DNA of 64,000 nt from Citricoccus sp. SGAir0253 (lineage in GTDB: Bacteria; Actinomycetota; Actinomycetes; Actinomycetales; Micrococcaceae). A program made the position numbers and the translations under genes. The notes beneath the pieces were generated by a model. That model worked only from the letters and a program-made list of their open reading frames with translations. It had not been told where the DNA came from and made no database searches. The stretch lies in NCBI RefSeq assembly GCF_005877055.1, contig NZ_CP039424.1, positions 868,001 to 932,000 on the forward strand, written 5' to 3'. Below are positions 53,984-63,419 of this stretch, in pieces; the stretch's first letter is position 1; every line of letters begins with the position of its first letter.

Positions 53984-54766
53984 TCAGAGGACCTTGGAGA
54001 GGAAGTCCTGCAGGCGGGGGGATTGGGGGTTGCCGAAGACCTCGGCCGGCGGGCCCATCTCCACGATCCGGCCGTCGTCCATGAACAGCACCCGGTCGGC
54101 GACCTCGCGGGCGAAGCCCATCTCGTGGGTCACCAGCACCATGGTCATGCCCTCCTCGGCGAGGTCGCGGATGACCTGCAGCACCTCGCCGACCATCTCC
54201 GGGTCGAGGGCCGAGGTGGCCTCGTCGAAGAGCATGATCTGCGGGTTCATGGCCAGGGCCCTGGCGATCGCCACGCGCTGCTTCTGGCCGCCGGACAGGG
54301 ACGCGGGCCGGGCATCGGCCTTGGCGGCCAGGCCCACGCGGGCGAGCAGCCGCTCGGCGGTGGCGCGGGCCTCGGCCCTGGAGGCCTTCTTCAGCTCGAC
54401 GGGGGCCAGCATGACGTTCTCCGCCACGGTCATGTGCGGGAACAGGTTGAACTGCTGGAACACCATGCCGATGCTGCGGCGCACGGCGTTGATGTCCACC
54501 TTCGGGTCGGTCAGGTCGAAGCCGCCGACCGTGACGGTGCCGGAGGTGGGCTCCTCGAGCCGGTTCAGGCAGCGCAGGAACGTGGACTTGCCGGACCCGG
54601 AGGGCCCGATCACGCACAGCACCTCGCCCTCGTGGATCTGTCCGGTGATGCCCTTGAGGACCTGGTGGTCGCCGAAGGACTTGGTGAGGTCCGCGACGTC
54701 GACGACGACCTTCCGGTCGCCGGCCGCGCCGGGGCCCGCTGGGGTGTGTGGGGCCGCGGTGCTCAT
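53984..54766 (-). CDS. Polar amino-acid ABC transporter ATPase (GlnQ type)
   Basis: The 260-residue ATPase has Walker [19 protein letters not shown], signature [15 protein letters not shown], Walker [13 protein letters not shown] and the switch His in VTHEMGF. It pairs with the fused binding-protein/permease encoded just upstream, with which it overlaps by four bases (ATGA). The first ~18 residues are an extra Ala/Pro stretch. Glutamine or glutamate is the likely substrate by family only. Confidence 0.92.
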   Translation of the reverse strand: MSTAAPHTPAGPGAAGDRKVVVDVADLTKSFGDHQVLKGITGQIHEGEVLCVIGPSGSGKSTFLRCLNRLEEPTSGTVTVGGFDLTDPKVDINAVRRSIGMVFQQFNLFPHMTVAENVMLAPVELKKASRAEARATAERLLARVGLAAKADARPASLSGGQKQRVAIARALAMNPQIMLFDEATSALDPEMVGEVLQVIRDLAEEGMTMVLVTHEMGFAREVADRVLFMDDGRIVEMGPPAEVFGNPQSPRLQDFLSKVL

Positions 54767-56280
54767 GCGTTGACCTTCCTGTCCACGTAGTTGGCGAGCT
54801 GGGTCAGCAGGGTGATGACCACGAAGTAGATGACCGCCACGATCAGCAGCACCTCGGTGACGCGGAAGTTCGAGGCGTAGATCTGCTGGGCCTGGTACAG
54901 CAGCTCGGCGAAGCCGATGGCCAGCAGCAGCGAGGAGTCCTTGAGCATGATGACCAGCTGGTTGATCAGCGAGGGCGTCATGATCTTGAACGCCTGCGGC
55001 AGCACCACGCGCTGCATGGACTTGCCGTAGCCGAGGCCGAGGGACCGGGCGGCCTCCATCTGGCCCGGGTCCACGGCCTGCACGGCGCCGCGGACGATCT
55101 CCGCGATGTAGGCGGCGCCGTTGAGCGTCAGGGTCAGCACGCCGGCCACCCAGATGTTCACCGGGGTGCCGATGAGCTGGGGCAGGCCGAAGTAGAAGAA
55201 GAACGCCCAGACGAGGATCGGGGTGCCGCGGAAGACGCTGACGAACGCCACCGCGATGCCGCGCAGCACGGGGTTGCGGGAGATCTTGAAGAACCCGAAC
55301 ACCACGCCCAGCACCATGGCCAGGGCGAAGGAGATGAGCGTGACCAGCAGGGTGTTGCCCAGGCCGGTCATCAGGGCCGGGATGGCGGTGACGACCAGGC
55401 CCCAGAACGTGGAGCGGTCCACGCCCTCGTCCTCGGCGGCGAGGTACTCGTCCAGGATCTGCTGGTACTCGCCGGAGGCGCGCAGCTCCGCGAGGCCCTC
55501 GTTGAAGGCCTGCAGCAGCTCGGGGTTCTGGTCCTTGTTGACGGCGAAGCCGTAGTCGCCGGCCTCCACCTGCTCGCCCACCGTGACGAGCCCGGAGCCC
55601 TGGGTGATGCCGTAGGCGATCACCGGGAAGTCGTCCATGAGGGCGTCCGCGTTGCCGGACTTCACCGATTCCACGAGGGTGGTGGTCTGGTCCAGCGCGG
55701 TGACCTCGTAGCCGTACTGCTCCTGGCGCTCCTTCGCGACCTCCTCGGACAGGGAGCCGGTCTTGACGACCAGTCGCTTGCCCTCGAGGTCCTCCCAGTC
55801 GGAGATCTCGCCCTCGTCGCCCTCGTTGACGGCGAGGGTCACGGTGCCGGTGAAGTAGGGATCGGAGAAGTCGTAGATCTCCTGGCGCTCGTCCGTGATG
55901 GACATGCCGGCGATCACGCCGTCGGCCTGGTCGGCGCTGAGCGCCTGCAGGGCTGCATTGAAGCCGAGGGAGCGCCACTCGACCTCGAAGCCCTGGTCCT
56001 CGGCGATCGCCTCCATGAGGTCGATGTCGATGCCCGTCAGCTCGCCGGCGGAGTCACGGAACTCGAAGGGGGCGAAGGTGGTGTCGGTGGCGATGACGTA
56101 GGTCTGCCCGGAGACGTCGCCGGTACCGGAGGCCTCGGCGCCGGCCTGGGCGGCACCGGAGGCGTGGGCGGGGGTGACGGCCCCCAGCAGGGCGGTCACG
56201 CCGAGCAGCAGTGCTGCCAGGACGGTGAGCACCGCCTGGAGTGGTCTGGAGTGGATGGCTCTCACGAGGGTTGTCCCCAT
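54763..56280 (-). CDS. Fused substrate-binding protein and permease of polar amino-acid ABC transporter
   Basis: The product is 505 residues. A signal-anchor ([20 protein letters not shown]) precedes an SBP type 3 domain (about 55-285: [47 protein letters not shown]). It is joined without a break to a permease domain (about 290-505) with the EAA loop [21 protein letters not shown]. The fusion keeps one binding domain per permease, as in lactococcal GlnP. ATG 56280 is chosen; a GTG seven codons on is possible. It is divergent from the LuxR gene across 267 nt in which no signal stood out. Confidence 0.9.
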   Translation of the reverse strand: MGTTLVRAIHSRPLQAVLTVLAALLLGVTALLGAVTPAHASGAAQAGAEASGTGDVSGQTYVIATDTTFAPFEFRDSAGELTGIDIDLMEAIAEDQGFEVEWRSLGFNAALQALSADQADGVIAGMSITDERQEIYDFSDPYFTGTVTLAVNEGDEGEISDWEDLEGKRLVVKTGSLSEEVAKERQEQYGYEVTALDQTTTLVESVKSGNADALMDDFPVIAYGITQGSGLVTVGEQVEAGDYGFAVNKDQNPELLQAFNEGLAELRASGEYQQILDEYLAAEDEGVDRSTFWGLVVTAIPALMTGLGNTLLVTLISFALAMVLGVVFGFFKISRNPVLRGIAVAFVSVFRGTPILVWAFFFYFGLPQLIGTPVNIWVAGVLTLTLNGAAYIAEIVRGAVQAVDPGQMEAARSLGLGYGKSMQRVVLPQAFKIMTPSLINQLVIMLKDSSLLLAIGFAELLYQAQQIYASNFRVTEVLLIVAVIYFVVITLLTQLANYVDRKVNA

Positions 56281-56547
56281 CTCTGGTGGGTCGGGCCGCG
56301 GGGAGGGCCCTGCTGGGGCCGGCCGCCGGGGCGCGCGGGAGGTGCGGTGCGGCACACGGTGGGTGCGCCGCACCAGAGTACCCACAGTCGGGGCCCCCGA
56401 CGCCGCGCCGTGCCGTCCGTCCATGACGGGTCATGTCAGCGCCCGGCCGCCGCCCCGGGACACCCGGAGGAGACGTGTGACACACTGACCTTTCCAGCGC
56501 CAGGACGCGCCCGCCGCGCCAGCACGAACCGTGGAGCCGCGCCACCC

Positions 56548-58953
56548 ATGACCCCGACCATCGCGATCGACGACCCGGAGCACCCCCACCCGGCACTGGG
56601 CCGGTTCCGTGGCGCGCACGCCGGCGACGAGCGGCTGCTCGTCGTCCGCGCTCCGGGCGGGACGGGGGCCCGCTGGTTCGCGAGCGGCTGGGTCGGCCGG
56701 GACGTCGCCCGGCGCGTGATCGCCTCCCCGCGCCGCGTCATGGACGTGGAGGCGGTGGTCGAGGCGGTGGGGACCCTGCTGGACGAGGACGACGCCGGCC
56801 GCGTCGCCGTCGTCGGGGGCGCGGACCTGCCGGTCCGTCACCTCGTGGCGGCCTTCCCCGCGCTCGTGGCCGGGCCCGCCGACCTCATGCTGACGCCCGA
56901 GGAGGTCCGGCGGGCGATGGCCTCCCACGCCGCCGGGTTCCGGCCGCCGGGCTACGGCGCGCCCGGACCCGGCGCGCGCCCCCGGACGGCGCCGCCCGCG
57001 GGCGCCACCGCGCGTCCGCTGACCCCGGAACGGATCCACGAGAAGACCGGGGGCTGGCTGCAGGCGGTGTGCATCCTCCTCGACGACCCCGCGGGGGCGC
57101 GGCTGGCCAAGCAGTCGATCTACTCGCCCCTGCTGCGCTGGCTGGGCCCGCGCGACCGGGACGGGGACATCGCGGAGACGGCGTTCCTGCCGTTCTACTC
57201 GGACGAGATCCTCGAGGCCTTCCGGCCCGAGCGCACGACGCCGGCCCCCACCCTGCGCACGCTGCAGGAGCTGGGCCTGGTGGTCCGGTCCCCGGAGGGC
57301 CGGTGGACCATGCCCGTCCTGGTCCGCGAGGTGCTCCGGGAGTCCCTCGCGGACGACGACCCGCAGCGGGCGCGGGAGGCCGCCGAGGCGGCGATCGACG
57401 CGACCGCCGCCCAGGGCGGGGCGCAGCTGGCGCTCGAGACGGCCCTCGGGGAGCGGTCCTGGAAGCGCATGGTGGACCTGCTGCTGGACCACTGGGTGGA
57501 CCTCTACGTCCAGAACGCGCCGGCCCTGGCCCGGCTCGTCGGCCGGCTGCCGCGGTTCGCGCTCGGCGGCCTGGACGTCACCGGGCTGGCCGCGCGCCTC
57601 GTGGCCGTCACCGAGCCGACGACCACGGAGATCCCCGTCCCGGAGGCCAGGCCCGAGTTCGCCCGGGACGACATCGCCCAGCGGCTGCACGCGCTGTCCA
57701 CCCGGCTCTACCGGACCCCCGACCAGCGGGCGATCGCCGTGGGCATCGCCGAGAACGGCCACCTGCGCCTCGGCGGGCACTTCGAGGAGGCGGCCCTCGC
57801 GGCCGAGCGGCTGCGCGCGGCCGTCGAGGCCGTCCGCCGGCAGGGCGGGGTCCGGCCCGTGGTCGCGGGCTTCGCCGAGCTGCAGGCGGGCATCTCCCTG
57901 CACCGCGCCGACCGGCTGCCCGAGGCCCGGCAGGCCTACGAGGCGGCGTACTACACCGCGCTGAACGGGCGGGTGGACTTCGTCCTGGCCGATGCCGCCG
58001 GCAAGCTGGCGCTCGTGTGCGCCCAGACGGGGCAGACGGCCCGGGCGCGGTACTGGCTGGACCAGGCCGAGGGGCCGCTGCGCCGGCTCGGCTGGGGCCG
58101 GCCCATGGTGGAGCGGGCGGTCATCCTGGCGCGGCTGCACGTCGCGCTGGCCGAGCTGGACCAGGACGCGCTGGAGGGACTGTTCGCCCAGTTGCCGGCG
58201 GAGCCGGACGGGGACGAGTTCTGGGCGGTCCACGCCTACCTCGTGGCGGTGTCGATGACGATCGCCGGCCTCGGGGAGGCCGCCGCGGCGCGCGTGCTGG
58301 ACTGGCGGCAGGACCGCGCGGCGGCCACCGCGCCCCTGGCCACCCGGCTGCTCAGCGAGGCCTACCACGCCGCGCGGCTGGCTGGCGGGAACACGGGCGT
58401 GGTGCCCGGCTGGGACCAGAGCCAGATGCTCGCCAACTTCGAGGCGCTGCGCTGCCTGGCCACGCAGGACACGGACGGCGCCCTGCGGGCACTGCGGCTG
58501 CCCGAGCGGACCAGCCCGCGGCACCGCACCGTGGCGGCCATGATCGGGGTGATCGCCCGGGCCAAGGCCACCCCGGAGACCGCCGACGACCACGTGCTGC
58601 GCCAGCTCGCCGCGATCCACCGCCAGGACGGGGAGCTGGCGGACCTGGTGAACTTCCACCCGCTGGGGTGGACCCCGCTGTTCCGCCGGGCCGGCATGGT
58701 GGGGGACGAGGCCGTGGCCCGGCTGGAGCGGCTCACCGGCTTCGACCTGCGCCCGGACCTGGCCCCGGCGCTGACCCCGCGCGAGCAGGAGGTGCTGCGC
58801 ATGCTGCGCGAGGGCCTGACCCGGCGGGAGATGGCCACCTCCACCTACCGCTCCGAGAACACCATCAAGGGGCAGCTGCGCACCCTGTACGGCAAGCTCA
58901 ACGCCTCCAGCGCGCAGGAGGCGCTGGAGTCGGCGCGGAACTACGGCCTCTGA
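56548..58953 (+). CDS. Large LuxR-family regulator (MalT/LAL-like, no Walker A seen)
   Basis: The product is 801 residues. The C terminus is a LuxR HTH: LTPREQEVLRMLREGLTRRE and STYRSENTIKGQLRTLYGKL. The middle (about 300-700) is alpha-helical and TPR-like (EEAALAAERLRAAVEAV, LPEARQAYEAAYYTAL). The N-terminal 120 residues resemble a MalT-type ATPase region, but the P-loop GxGKT is missing (APGGTGARWFASGW stands near its place), so ATP binding is doubtful. Residues 155-250 match the MalT winged-helix relay (ERIHEKTGGWLQAVC). It lies 54 nt before the type III PKS gene on the same strand and is the best candidate for its regulator. Confidence 0.75.
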   Translation: MTPTIAIDDPEHPHPALGRFRGAHAGDERLLVVRAPGGTGARWFASGWVGRDVARRVIASPRRVMDVEAVVEAVGTLLDEDDAGRVAVVGGADLPVRHLVAAFPALVAGPADLMLTPEEVRRAMASHAAGFRPPGYGAPGPGARPRTAPPAGATARPLTPERIHEKTGGWLQAVCILLDDPAGARLAKQSIYSPLLRWLGPRDRDGDIAETAFLPFYSDEILEAFRPERTTPAPTLRTLQELGLVVRSPEGRWTMPVLVREVLRESLADDDPQRAREAAEAAIDATAAQGGAQLALETALGERSWKRMVDLLLDHWVDLYVQNAPALARLVGRLPRFALGGLDVTGLAARLVAVTEPTTTEIPVPEARPEFARDDIAQRLHALSTRLYRTPDQRAIAVGIAENGHLRLGGHFEEAALAAERLRAAVEAVRRQGGVRPVVAGFAELQAGISLHRADRLPEARQAYEAAYYTALNGRVDFVLADAAGKLALVCAQTGQTARARYWLDQAEGPLRRLGWGRPMVERAVILARLHVALAELDQDALEGLFAQLPAEPDGDEFWAVHAYLVAVSMTIAGLGEAAAARVLDWRQDRAAATAPLATRLLSEAYHAARLAGGNTGVVPGWDQSQMLANFEALRCLATQDTDGALRALRLPERTSPRHRTVAAMIGVIARAKATPETADDHVLRQLAAIHRQDGELADLVNFHPLGWTPLFRRAGMVGDEAVARLERLTGFDLRPDLAPALTPREQEVLRMLREGLTRREMATSTYRSENTIKGQLRTLYGKLNASSAQEALESARNYGL

Positions 58954-59007
58954 GGCCTCCCCGGCCGGGCCATTGTGCCCGGCCACGGCGGCTGACACGA
59001 TGTGCCC

Positions 59008-60159
59008 ATGGCCCTGATCCGCTCCCTGCACACCGCCGTCCCGCCCGTCGTGCTGCACCAGGACGTGGTGCGGGACGTGATGGCCGCCCAGCCCGGGCTG
59101 AGCCGGCTGGGCCAGCGGCTCGTGCCGGCCGCGTTCAACGCCTCCGGGATCGAGCGCCGGCACACCGTGGTGGAGGACTGGCGCGTGGACGAGAGCGGCA
59201 CGCGGGGCCGGCTCGGCACCTTCTTCGAGCCGGAGACCGGGCACATCCTCAACCCCAGCACCGGCACCCGCAACCTCATCTACACCGAGCACGCCGCCGG
59301 GCTGTTCGTGGAGGCGGGCCGGGGCGCGCTCGAGGCCTGTCCCGGCGTGGGCCCCGAGGACGTCACGCACGTCATCACGGTGTCCTGCACCGGCTTCTTC
59401 TCCCCGGGCCCCGACTACCAGCTGGTGCGCCAGCTCGGACTGCCGGCCACCACGAAGCGCGTCCACATCGGGTTCATGGGCTGCTACGCCGCCTTGCCGG
59501 CCCTGCGCGAGGCCGCCTCGATCTGCGAGGCGGACCCGGCCGCCGTCGTGCTCGTGGTCAGCGCGGAGCTGTGCACCCTGCACGTGCGGGTCGGCAACGA
59601 CCAGGACACGATCGTGGGGGCCTCGCTGTTCTCGGACGGCGCGGCCGCCGCGGTGGTCACGGCCGCGATGCCGGCCCCCGGGGCGGAAGACGGCCGGGGC
59701 GGCACACCGACCGCCCTGTGCCTGGACGGCTTCGCCACCGTGCTGACCCCCGTGGGGGAGGAGGCGATGGCGTGGAACATCGGGGACCACGGCTTCGAGA
59801 TGATCCTCGGCACCTACGTCCCGCACATCATCGACGAGCACATCACCACCGCCCTCGAGCCGCTGCTGGCCGCCGAGCCGGGGCTGGCGGCGCGGCCCCA
59901 CGCCGAGATCGAGCACTGGGCCATCCACCCGGGCGGGCGGAGCATCCTGGACAAGGTCGAGTCGCGGCTGGGTCTCAGCGAGGAGCAGCTGCAGCCGGCA
60001 CGGGAGGTCCTGCGGGACTTCGGGAACATGTCCAGCGCCACCGTGATGTTCGTGCTCCAGCAGATCATGCAGGGCCCCGGGCAGGCCGGCGAGCGCGTGT
60101 GCGCCATGGCCTTCGGCCCCGGGCTCACCGTGGAGTCGGCCCTCATGACCCGGGCGTGA
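59008..60159 (+). CDS. Type III polyketide synthase (alkylresorcinol/alkylpyrone type)
   Basis: This 383-residue chalcone/stilbene-synthase-fold enzyme has the Cys-His-Asn triad: Cys127 in ITVSCTGFFSPGPDYQLV, His307 in WAIHPGGRSILD and Asn340 in DFGNMSSATVMFVL. It condenses acyl-CoA starters with malonyl-CoA. Small residues along the tunnel and the partner genes fit long-chain starters and phenolic lipids, as for SrsA of Streptomyces griseus. ATG 59008 is used; a GTG two codons upstream is possible. The sequence CACGAT 6 nt before it hints at a leaderless start. Product inferred. Confidence 0.88.
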   Translation: MALIRSLHTAVPPVVLHQDVVRDVMAAQPGLSRLGQRLVPAAFNASGIERRHTVVEDWRVDESGTRGRLGTFFEPETGHILNPSTGTRNLIYTEHAAGLFVEAGRGALEACPGVGPEDVTHVITVSCTGFFSPGPDYQLVRQLGLPATTKRVHIGFMGCYAALPALREAASICEADPAAVVLVVSAELCTLHVRVGNDQDTIVGASLFSDGAAAAVVTAAMPAPGAEDGRGGTPTALCLDGFATVLTPVGEEAMAWNIGDHGFEMILGTYVPHIIDEHITTALEPLLAAEPGLAARPHAEIEHWAIHPGGRSILDKVESRLGLSEEQLQPAREVLRDFGNMSSATVMFVLQQIMQGPGQAGERVCAMAFGPGLTVESALMTRA

Positions 60160-60166
60160 CGCGCGC

Positions 60167-60928
60167 GTGAGGACGCCCCGGCCCGGACTGCCGGGCGTGC
60201 CGGACCTGTCCGTGCGCCGGCCCGGGACGGTCGAGCACATGGACAGCCCGGAGTGCGACCTCGCCGCCCTGCACCGCACCTACCGCGGCTTCGGGGCCGT
60301 CAACGCGGTCGTCGCCGGCTGGCAGCTGACCTACCGCTCCCTCATCCGGCCCCTCGCACGCGAGCACGCGGGGCCGTTCACCGTCGTGGACATCGGCTCC
60401 GGCGGCGGGGACCTGGCCCGGACCCTGCTCCACCGGCTCCGCCGGGACGGGGTGGACGCGCGGGTGACCGCCGTGGACCCCGACGCGCGGGCGAACGCCT
60501 GGGCGCGGGTGCACCGGTCCGGAGCGGGGCTGGAGTTCCACCGGGGCACGAGCCGGGACCTCGTCCGCGAGGGCCGGCGGTTCGACGTCGTGCTCTCCAA
60601 CCACCTGCTCCACCACCTGGACCCGCCCCAGCTGGAGGACCTGCTGGCGGACTCGGAGGCGCTCGCGGTCCGGCGGGCGGTCCACTCCGACATCCACCGC
60701 AGCACGCTCGCGTACGCCCTGTTCTCCGTGGGGACCGCGCCCTTCTTCCCCGGCTCGTACATCCGCCACGACGGGCTCGCCTCGATCCGGCGCAGTTATA
60801 CCCCCGAGGAGCTCGCCGCGGTGGTGCGGCCCGGGTGGCGGGTCCGGGGCCAGGTGCCGTGGCGGACGCTCGCGGTGTGGGACGCCGGACCCCTGGCCGG
60901 CCGCGAGGGCGCGGAGCGGGGGTGGTGA
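60167..60928 (+). CDS. Class I SAM-dependent methyltransferase of the PKS set
   Basis: The 253-residue Rossmann methyltransferase has motif I VVDIGSGGGDLARTLL (around 72-87), then VTAVDPDARAN and FDVVLSNHLLHHLDPPQL. It begins 7 nt after the PKS and overlaps the monooxygenase (GTGA), so the three form an operon. Expected to methylate the phenolic product. To my knowledge the methyltransferase of the S. griseus srs set is an isoprenylcysteine-type membrane enzyme, so this soluble type is a different solution. The N-terminal 25 residues before MDSPECDLAALHR may be untranslated (ATG 60239). Confidence 0.8.
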   Translation: MRTPRPGLPGVPDLSVRRPGTVEHMDSPECDLAALHRTYRGFGAVNAVVAGWQLTYRSLIRPLAREHAGPFTVVDIGSGGGDLARTLLHRLRRDGVDARVTAVDPDARANAWARVHRSGAGLEFHRGTSRDLVREGRRFDVVLSNHLLHHLDPPQLEDLLADSEALAVRRAVHSDIHRSTLAYALFSVGTAPFFPGSYIRHDGLASIRRSYTPEELAAVVRPGWRVRGQVPWRTLAVWDAGPLAGREGAERGW

Positions 60929-62187
60929 GCGGGCGTGCCGCGCGGACCGAGGTCCTCATCGTCGGCGCGGGCCCCACGGGCCTGTTCCTCGCCGGGCTGC
61001 TGGCCCTGCGCGGGGTGGACGTGGCGGTGCTCGAGCGGCGGCCCCGGCCGGTGGAGCACTCCCGGGCGATCGGCCTGCACCCCCCGGCGCTGCACGCCCT
61101 GGACCGGCTGGGCCTGGCCGCGCCCGCCGTGGCCGCGGGGGTGTGCGTGGGCCGGGGGGTCGGGTACGCCGGCGGTCCCGGGCCGGGCGGCGTGCTCGGG
61201 GAGCTGTCCCTCGCCGCGGCGGACCCGGCGTACCCCTTCGTCCTGACCCTGCCGCAGGTGCGCACGGAGGCGCTGCTCGCCGAACGGGTGGAGTGGCTCG
61301 CCCCGGGGGCCGTGCACCGCGGGGTGGAGGTGATCGGGGTCGAGCAGACCGGTGTGGTGACGGGGCCGGAGGGCCGGGTCTGGGAGGCCGCCGTCGTGGT
61401 CGGCGCGGACGGCACGCGCAGCCGCGTCCGCGAGCTGGCCGGGCTCGGGGTACGTGAGCGGGACTGGGGGGACTGCTACCTCATGGGCGACTTCGACGAC
61501 ACCGGGGACACCGGGGACGCCGGGCACGCAGGGGCCGCCGGGGACGCCGGCGCGGCGGAACCGGCGGCGCACCTCCACCTGCACCGCGACGGCGTGGTGG
61601 AGCGGTTCCCGCTGCCCGGGGGCCGCTGGCGGTGGGTGGTACACACGGGCCGCACGCTCGTGCCGGAGACCGCGGAGGGGATCGCCGAGCGGGCGCGGGA
61701 GCGGATCGGCCTCGCCCCGGACCCGGCCACGGCCACGATGCTCAGCGCCTTCCGGGTCCAGCGGCGGCTCGCCACGGGCCTCGTGCGGGGCCGCACCGTC
61801 CTGGCGGGGGACGCGGCCCACGGCATCAGTCCCATCGGCGGGCAGGGGATGACGCTGGGGTGGATGGACGCGATCGCCCTGGAGCCGTTGCTGCTGGAGC
61901 TGCTCCGCGGCGGGGCGCGGCCGGGCCCGGCGGGCGGCGGATCCGGTCTCGCCGCGGGGGACCGGACCGGGGGTGCCCTCGAGCGGCACCCGGGCTTCGC
62001 GCGGTACGACCGGGGCCGGCGTCGGGCCGCCCTGCGCGCCGCGCGCCAGGCCGAGGCCAACATGCTGCTGGGGCGGCCGATGCCCGCGGCCGCCTGGCGG
62101 GCCCGTGACGCGGTGGCGCGGGCCGCGCTCGCCGGTGGGGCCGGGTCCGCGCTCACCCGGCTGTACACGATGGGCTGGGCGGGCTGA
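60925..62187 (+). CDS. FAD-dependent aromatic monooxygenase (UbiH/PHBH family)
   Basis: The 420-residue flavoprotein has GxGxxG in EVLIVGAGPTGLFLAGLLAL, the DG motif in VVVGADGTRSRVRELAG and the GD motif in VLAGDAAHGISPIGGQGMTL. It hydroxylates aromatic rings with NAD(P)H and O2. In the srs pathway such an enzyme decarboxylatively hydroxylates alkylresorcylic acids or resorcinols to hydroquinones, and the same role is inferred here. GTG 60925 overlaps the methyltransferase stop. A Gly/Asp/Ala-rich insertion (DTGDTGDAGHAGAAGDAGAA, about 190-212) is unusual. Confidence 0.88.
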   Translation: MSGRAARTEVLIVGAGPTGLFLAGLLALRGVDVAVLERRPRPVEHSRAIGLHPPALHALDRLGLAAPAVAAGVCVGRGVGYAGGPGPGGVLGELSLAAADPAYPFVLTLPQVRTEALLAERVEWLAPGAVHRGVEVIGVEQTGVVTGPEGRVWEAAVVVGADGTRSRVRELAGLGVRERDWGDCYLMGDFDDTGDTGDAGHAGAAGDAGAAEPAAHLHLHRDGVVERFPLPGGRWRWVVHTGRTLVPETAEGIAERARERIGLAPDPATATMLSAFRVQRRLATGLVRGRTVLAGDAAHGISPIGGQGMTLGWMDAIALEPLLLELLRGGARPGPAGGGSGLAAGDRTGGALERHPGFARYDRGRRRAALRAARQAEANMLLGRPMPAAAWRARDAVARAALAGGAGSALTRLYTMGWAG

Positions 62188-62220
62188 GCCCGGCCGGTGC
62201 GCCACCCGGGCTCCGGCGTC

Positions 62221-62241
62221 AGTACACGACAGCCTGTACTG
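62221..62241 (+). promoter_or_regulatory. Operator dyad and -10 of metal-sensor operon
   Basis: AGTACA (62221-62226) and TGTACT (62235-62240) are perfect inverted arms with an 8-nt spacer. The right arm overlaps TACTGT (62236-62241), a TANNNT -10 box ending 7 nt before ATG 62249. This is the arrangement expected for ArsR/CmtR repression of a leaderless transcript. Confidence 0.75.
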
Positions 62242-62248
62242 TGTGGGC

Positions 62249-62587
62249 ATGACCGCGACTCCCGTCAGTCCCGCCCACGCCTCGGCGCTGTCCCGCTGGG
62301 GGTACGCGATCGCGGACGACACGCGCGCCCGCGTCCTGCTCGCCCTGCGCGGCGGCGAGGCCCGGCCCTCGGACCTCGCCGCGCTGCTGGGCGTGTCCCG
62401 GCAGGTCATGTCCAACCAGCTGGCCTGCCTGCGCGGATGCGGGCTCGTGGAGGGCCGCGCCGAGGGGCGCAGCACGTGGTACCGCCTCGCGGACGAGCGG
62501 ATCGGCACCGCGCTGGACGGGCTGCTGGACCTCGTCGTCGCCCTGCGGCCGGACTGCTGCGCGCCGGAGGGGTGCACGTGCCGATGA
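62249..62587 (+). CDS. CmtR-like ArsR-family metal sensor
   Basis: The 112-residue winged-helix repressor has recognition helix [18 protein letters not shown] with Cys60 and Cys64 (CxxxC), and a Cys-rich tail, Cys103-Cys104 with Cys109 and Cys111 (CCAPEGCTC). Mycobacterium tuberculosis CmtR binds Cd/Pb through Cys57, Cys61 and Cys102, exactly this pattern. It should release the AGTACA-N8-TGTACT operator on metal binding. It overlaps the exporter gene by four bases. The exact metal is inferred. Confidence 0.88.
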   Translation: MTATPVSPAHASALSRWGYAIADDTRARVLLALRGGEARPSDLAALLGVSRQVMSNQLACLRGCGLVEGRAEGRSTWYRLADERIGTALDGLLDLVVALRPDCCAPEGCTCR

Positions 62588-63291
62588 CGAGCCACTCCCT
62601 CTCGCCCGTCCCCCGGGCCGAGGTCCGCCGATCCGTGCTGCGCCGGCGCATCCGCTGGATCGTCGCAGCGACCATCTCCTACAACGTGGTCGAGGCGGTC
62701 GTGGCCCTGGCGGCGGGGGCGGTGGCCTCGTCCTCGGCGCTCATCGGCTTCGGCCTGGACTCGGTCGTGGAGGTCCTCTCCGCCGCGGCAGTGGCCTGGC
62801 AGTTCGCCGGAGCGGACCCGGAGCGCCGGGAACGGACGGCCCTGCGGCTCATCGCGGTCTCGTTCCTCGGCCTGGCGGCGTTCGTGGCGGTGGACGCCGT
62901 GCGCACGCTGCTCGGCGCCGCCGAGCCGGAGCACTCGCCCGTGGGGATCGCCCTGGCCGCGGTCAGCCTCGTGGTCATGCCGGCACTGTCCTGGCTCGAG
63001 CGGCGCACCGGACGCGAGCTGGGCTCGGCCTCCGCGGTGGCGGACTCGAGACAGACGCTCCTGTGCGCCTACCTCTCGGCAGTGCTGCTCCTCGGCCTGC
63101 TGCTCAACAGCCTGGCCGGGTGGACCTGGGCGGATCCGCTCGCCGCCCTCGTGATCGCGGGCTTCGCGGTGCGCGAGGGGCTCGAGGCGTGGCGGGGCGA
63201 GACGTGCTGCACGCCGGTGTCCGTGCTGACCGGGGAGGCGGGACCGGGCGCGGACGGCTGCGACGGCGGCCCCTCCTGCGGCGCGTCCTGA
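62584..63291 (+). CDS. CDF-like cation exporter with altered metal site
   Basis: The 235-residue, six-helix product has CDF features: [20 protein letters not shown] in helix 2 and [13 protein letters not shown] in helix 6. The transport site differs from standard D-D/H-D: Asp59 and Glu63 in helix 2, and Gln157 and Cys161 in [13 protein letters not shown] where HxxxD is usual. No cytoplasmic CDF dimer domain follows; instead there is a short tail with CC (208-209) and two more Cys. Together with the CmtR-like repressor this suggests a soft metal such as Cd, Pb or Hg. ATG 62584 overlaps the regulator stop. Confidence 0.85.
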   Translation: MTSHSLSPVPRAEVRRSVLRRRIRWIVAATISYNVVEAVVALAAGAVASSSALIGFGLDSVVEVLSAAAVAWQFAGADPERRERTALRLIAVSFLGLAAFVAVDAVRTLLGAAEPEHSPVGIALAAVSLVVMPALSWLERRTGRELGSASAVADSRQTLLCAYLSAVLLLGLLLNSLAGWTWADPLAALVIAGFAVREGLEAWRGETCCTPVSVLTGEAGPGADGCDGGPSCGAS

Positions 63292-63405
63292 CCCGAGGGT
63301 CCCGGCCGGCCGGGTCGCCGTCCTCCGGGCCGTCACATGACGTCCCGCAGCCCCCATCCGACAGGTCGCGCCGCGTCCCTGGGAGGACGGCCCAGCCCCG
63401 GGGCA

Positions 63406-63411
63406 TACAAT
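63406..63411 (+). promoter_or_regulatory. glmM -10 box
   Basis: TACAAT ends 8 nt before ATG 63420, so glmM is probably leaderless. The 128-nt gap after the exporter gene holds nothing else. Confidence 0.5.
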
Positions 63412-63419
63412 CCGAGGTG

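Noticed and set aside
54748-56547. Plus-strand upstream extension of the LuxR gene frame (to 54748)
   Set aside because: The extension lies antisense to the ABC permease and is low-complexity; ATG 56548 begins the regulator-like sequence.
56431-60279. 1282-residue minus-strand open frame across the LuxR and PKS genes
   Set aside because: It is a shadow of two well-supported plus-strand genes; the translation is Arg/Gly/Gln-rich with no recognisable fold.
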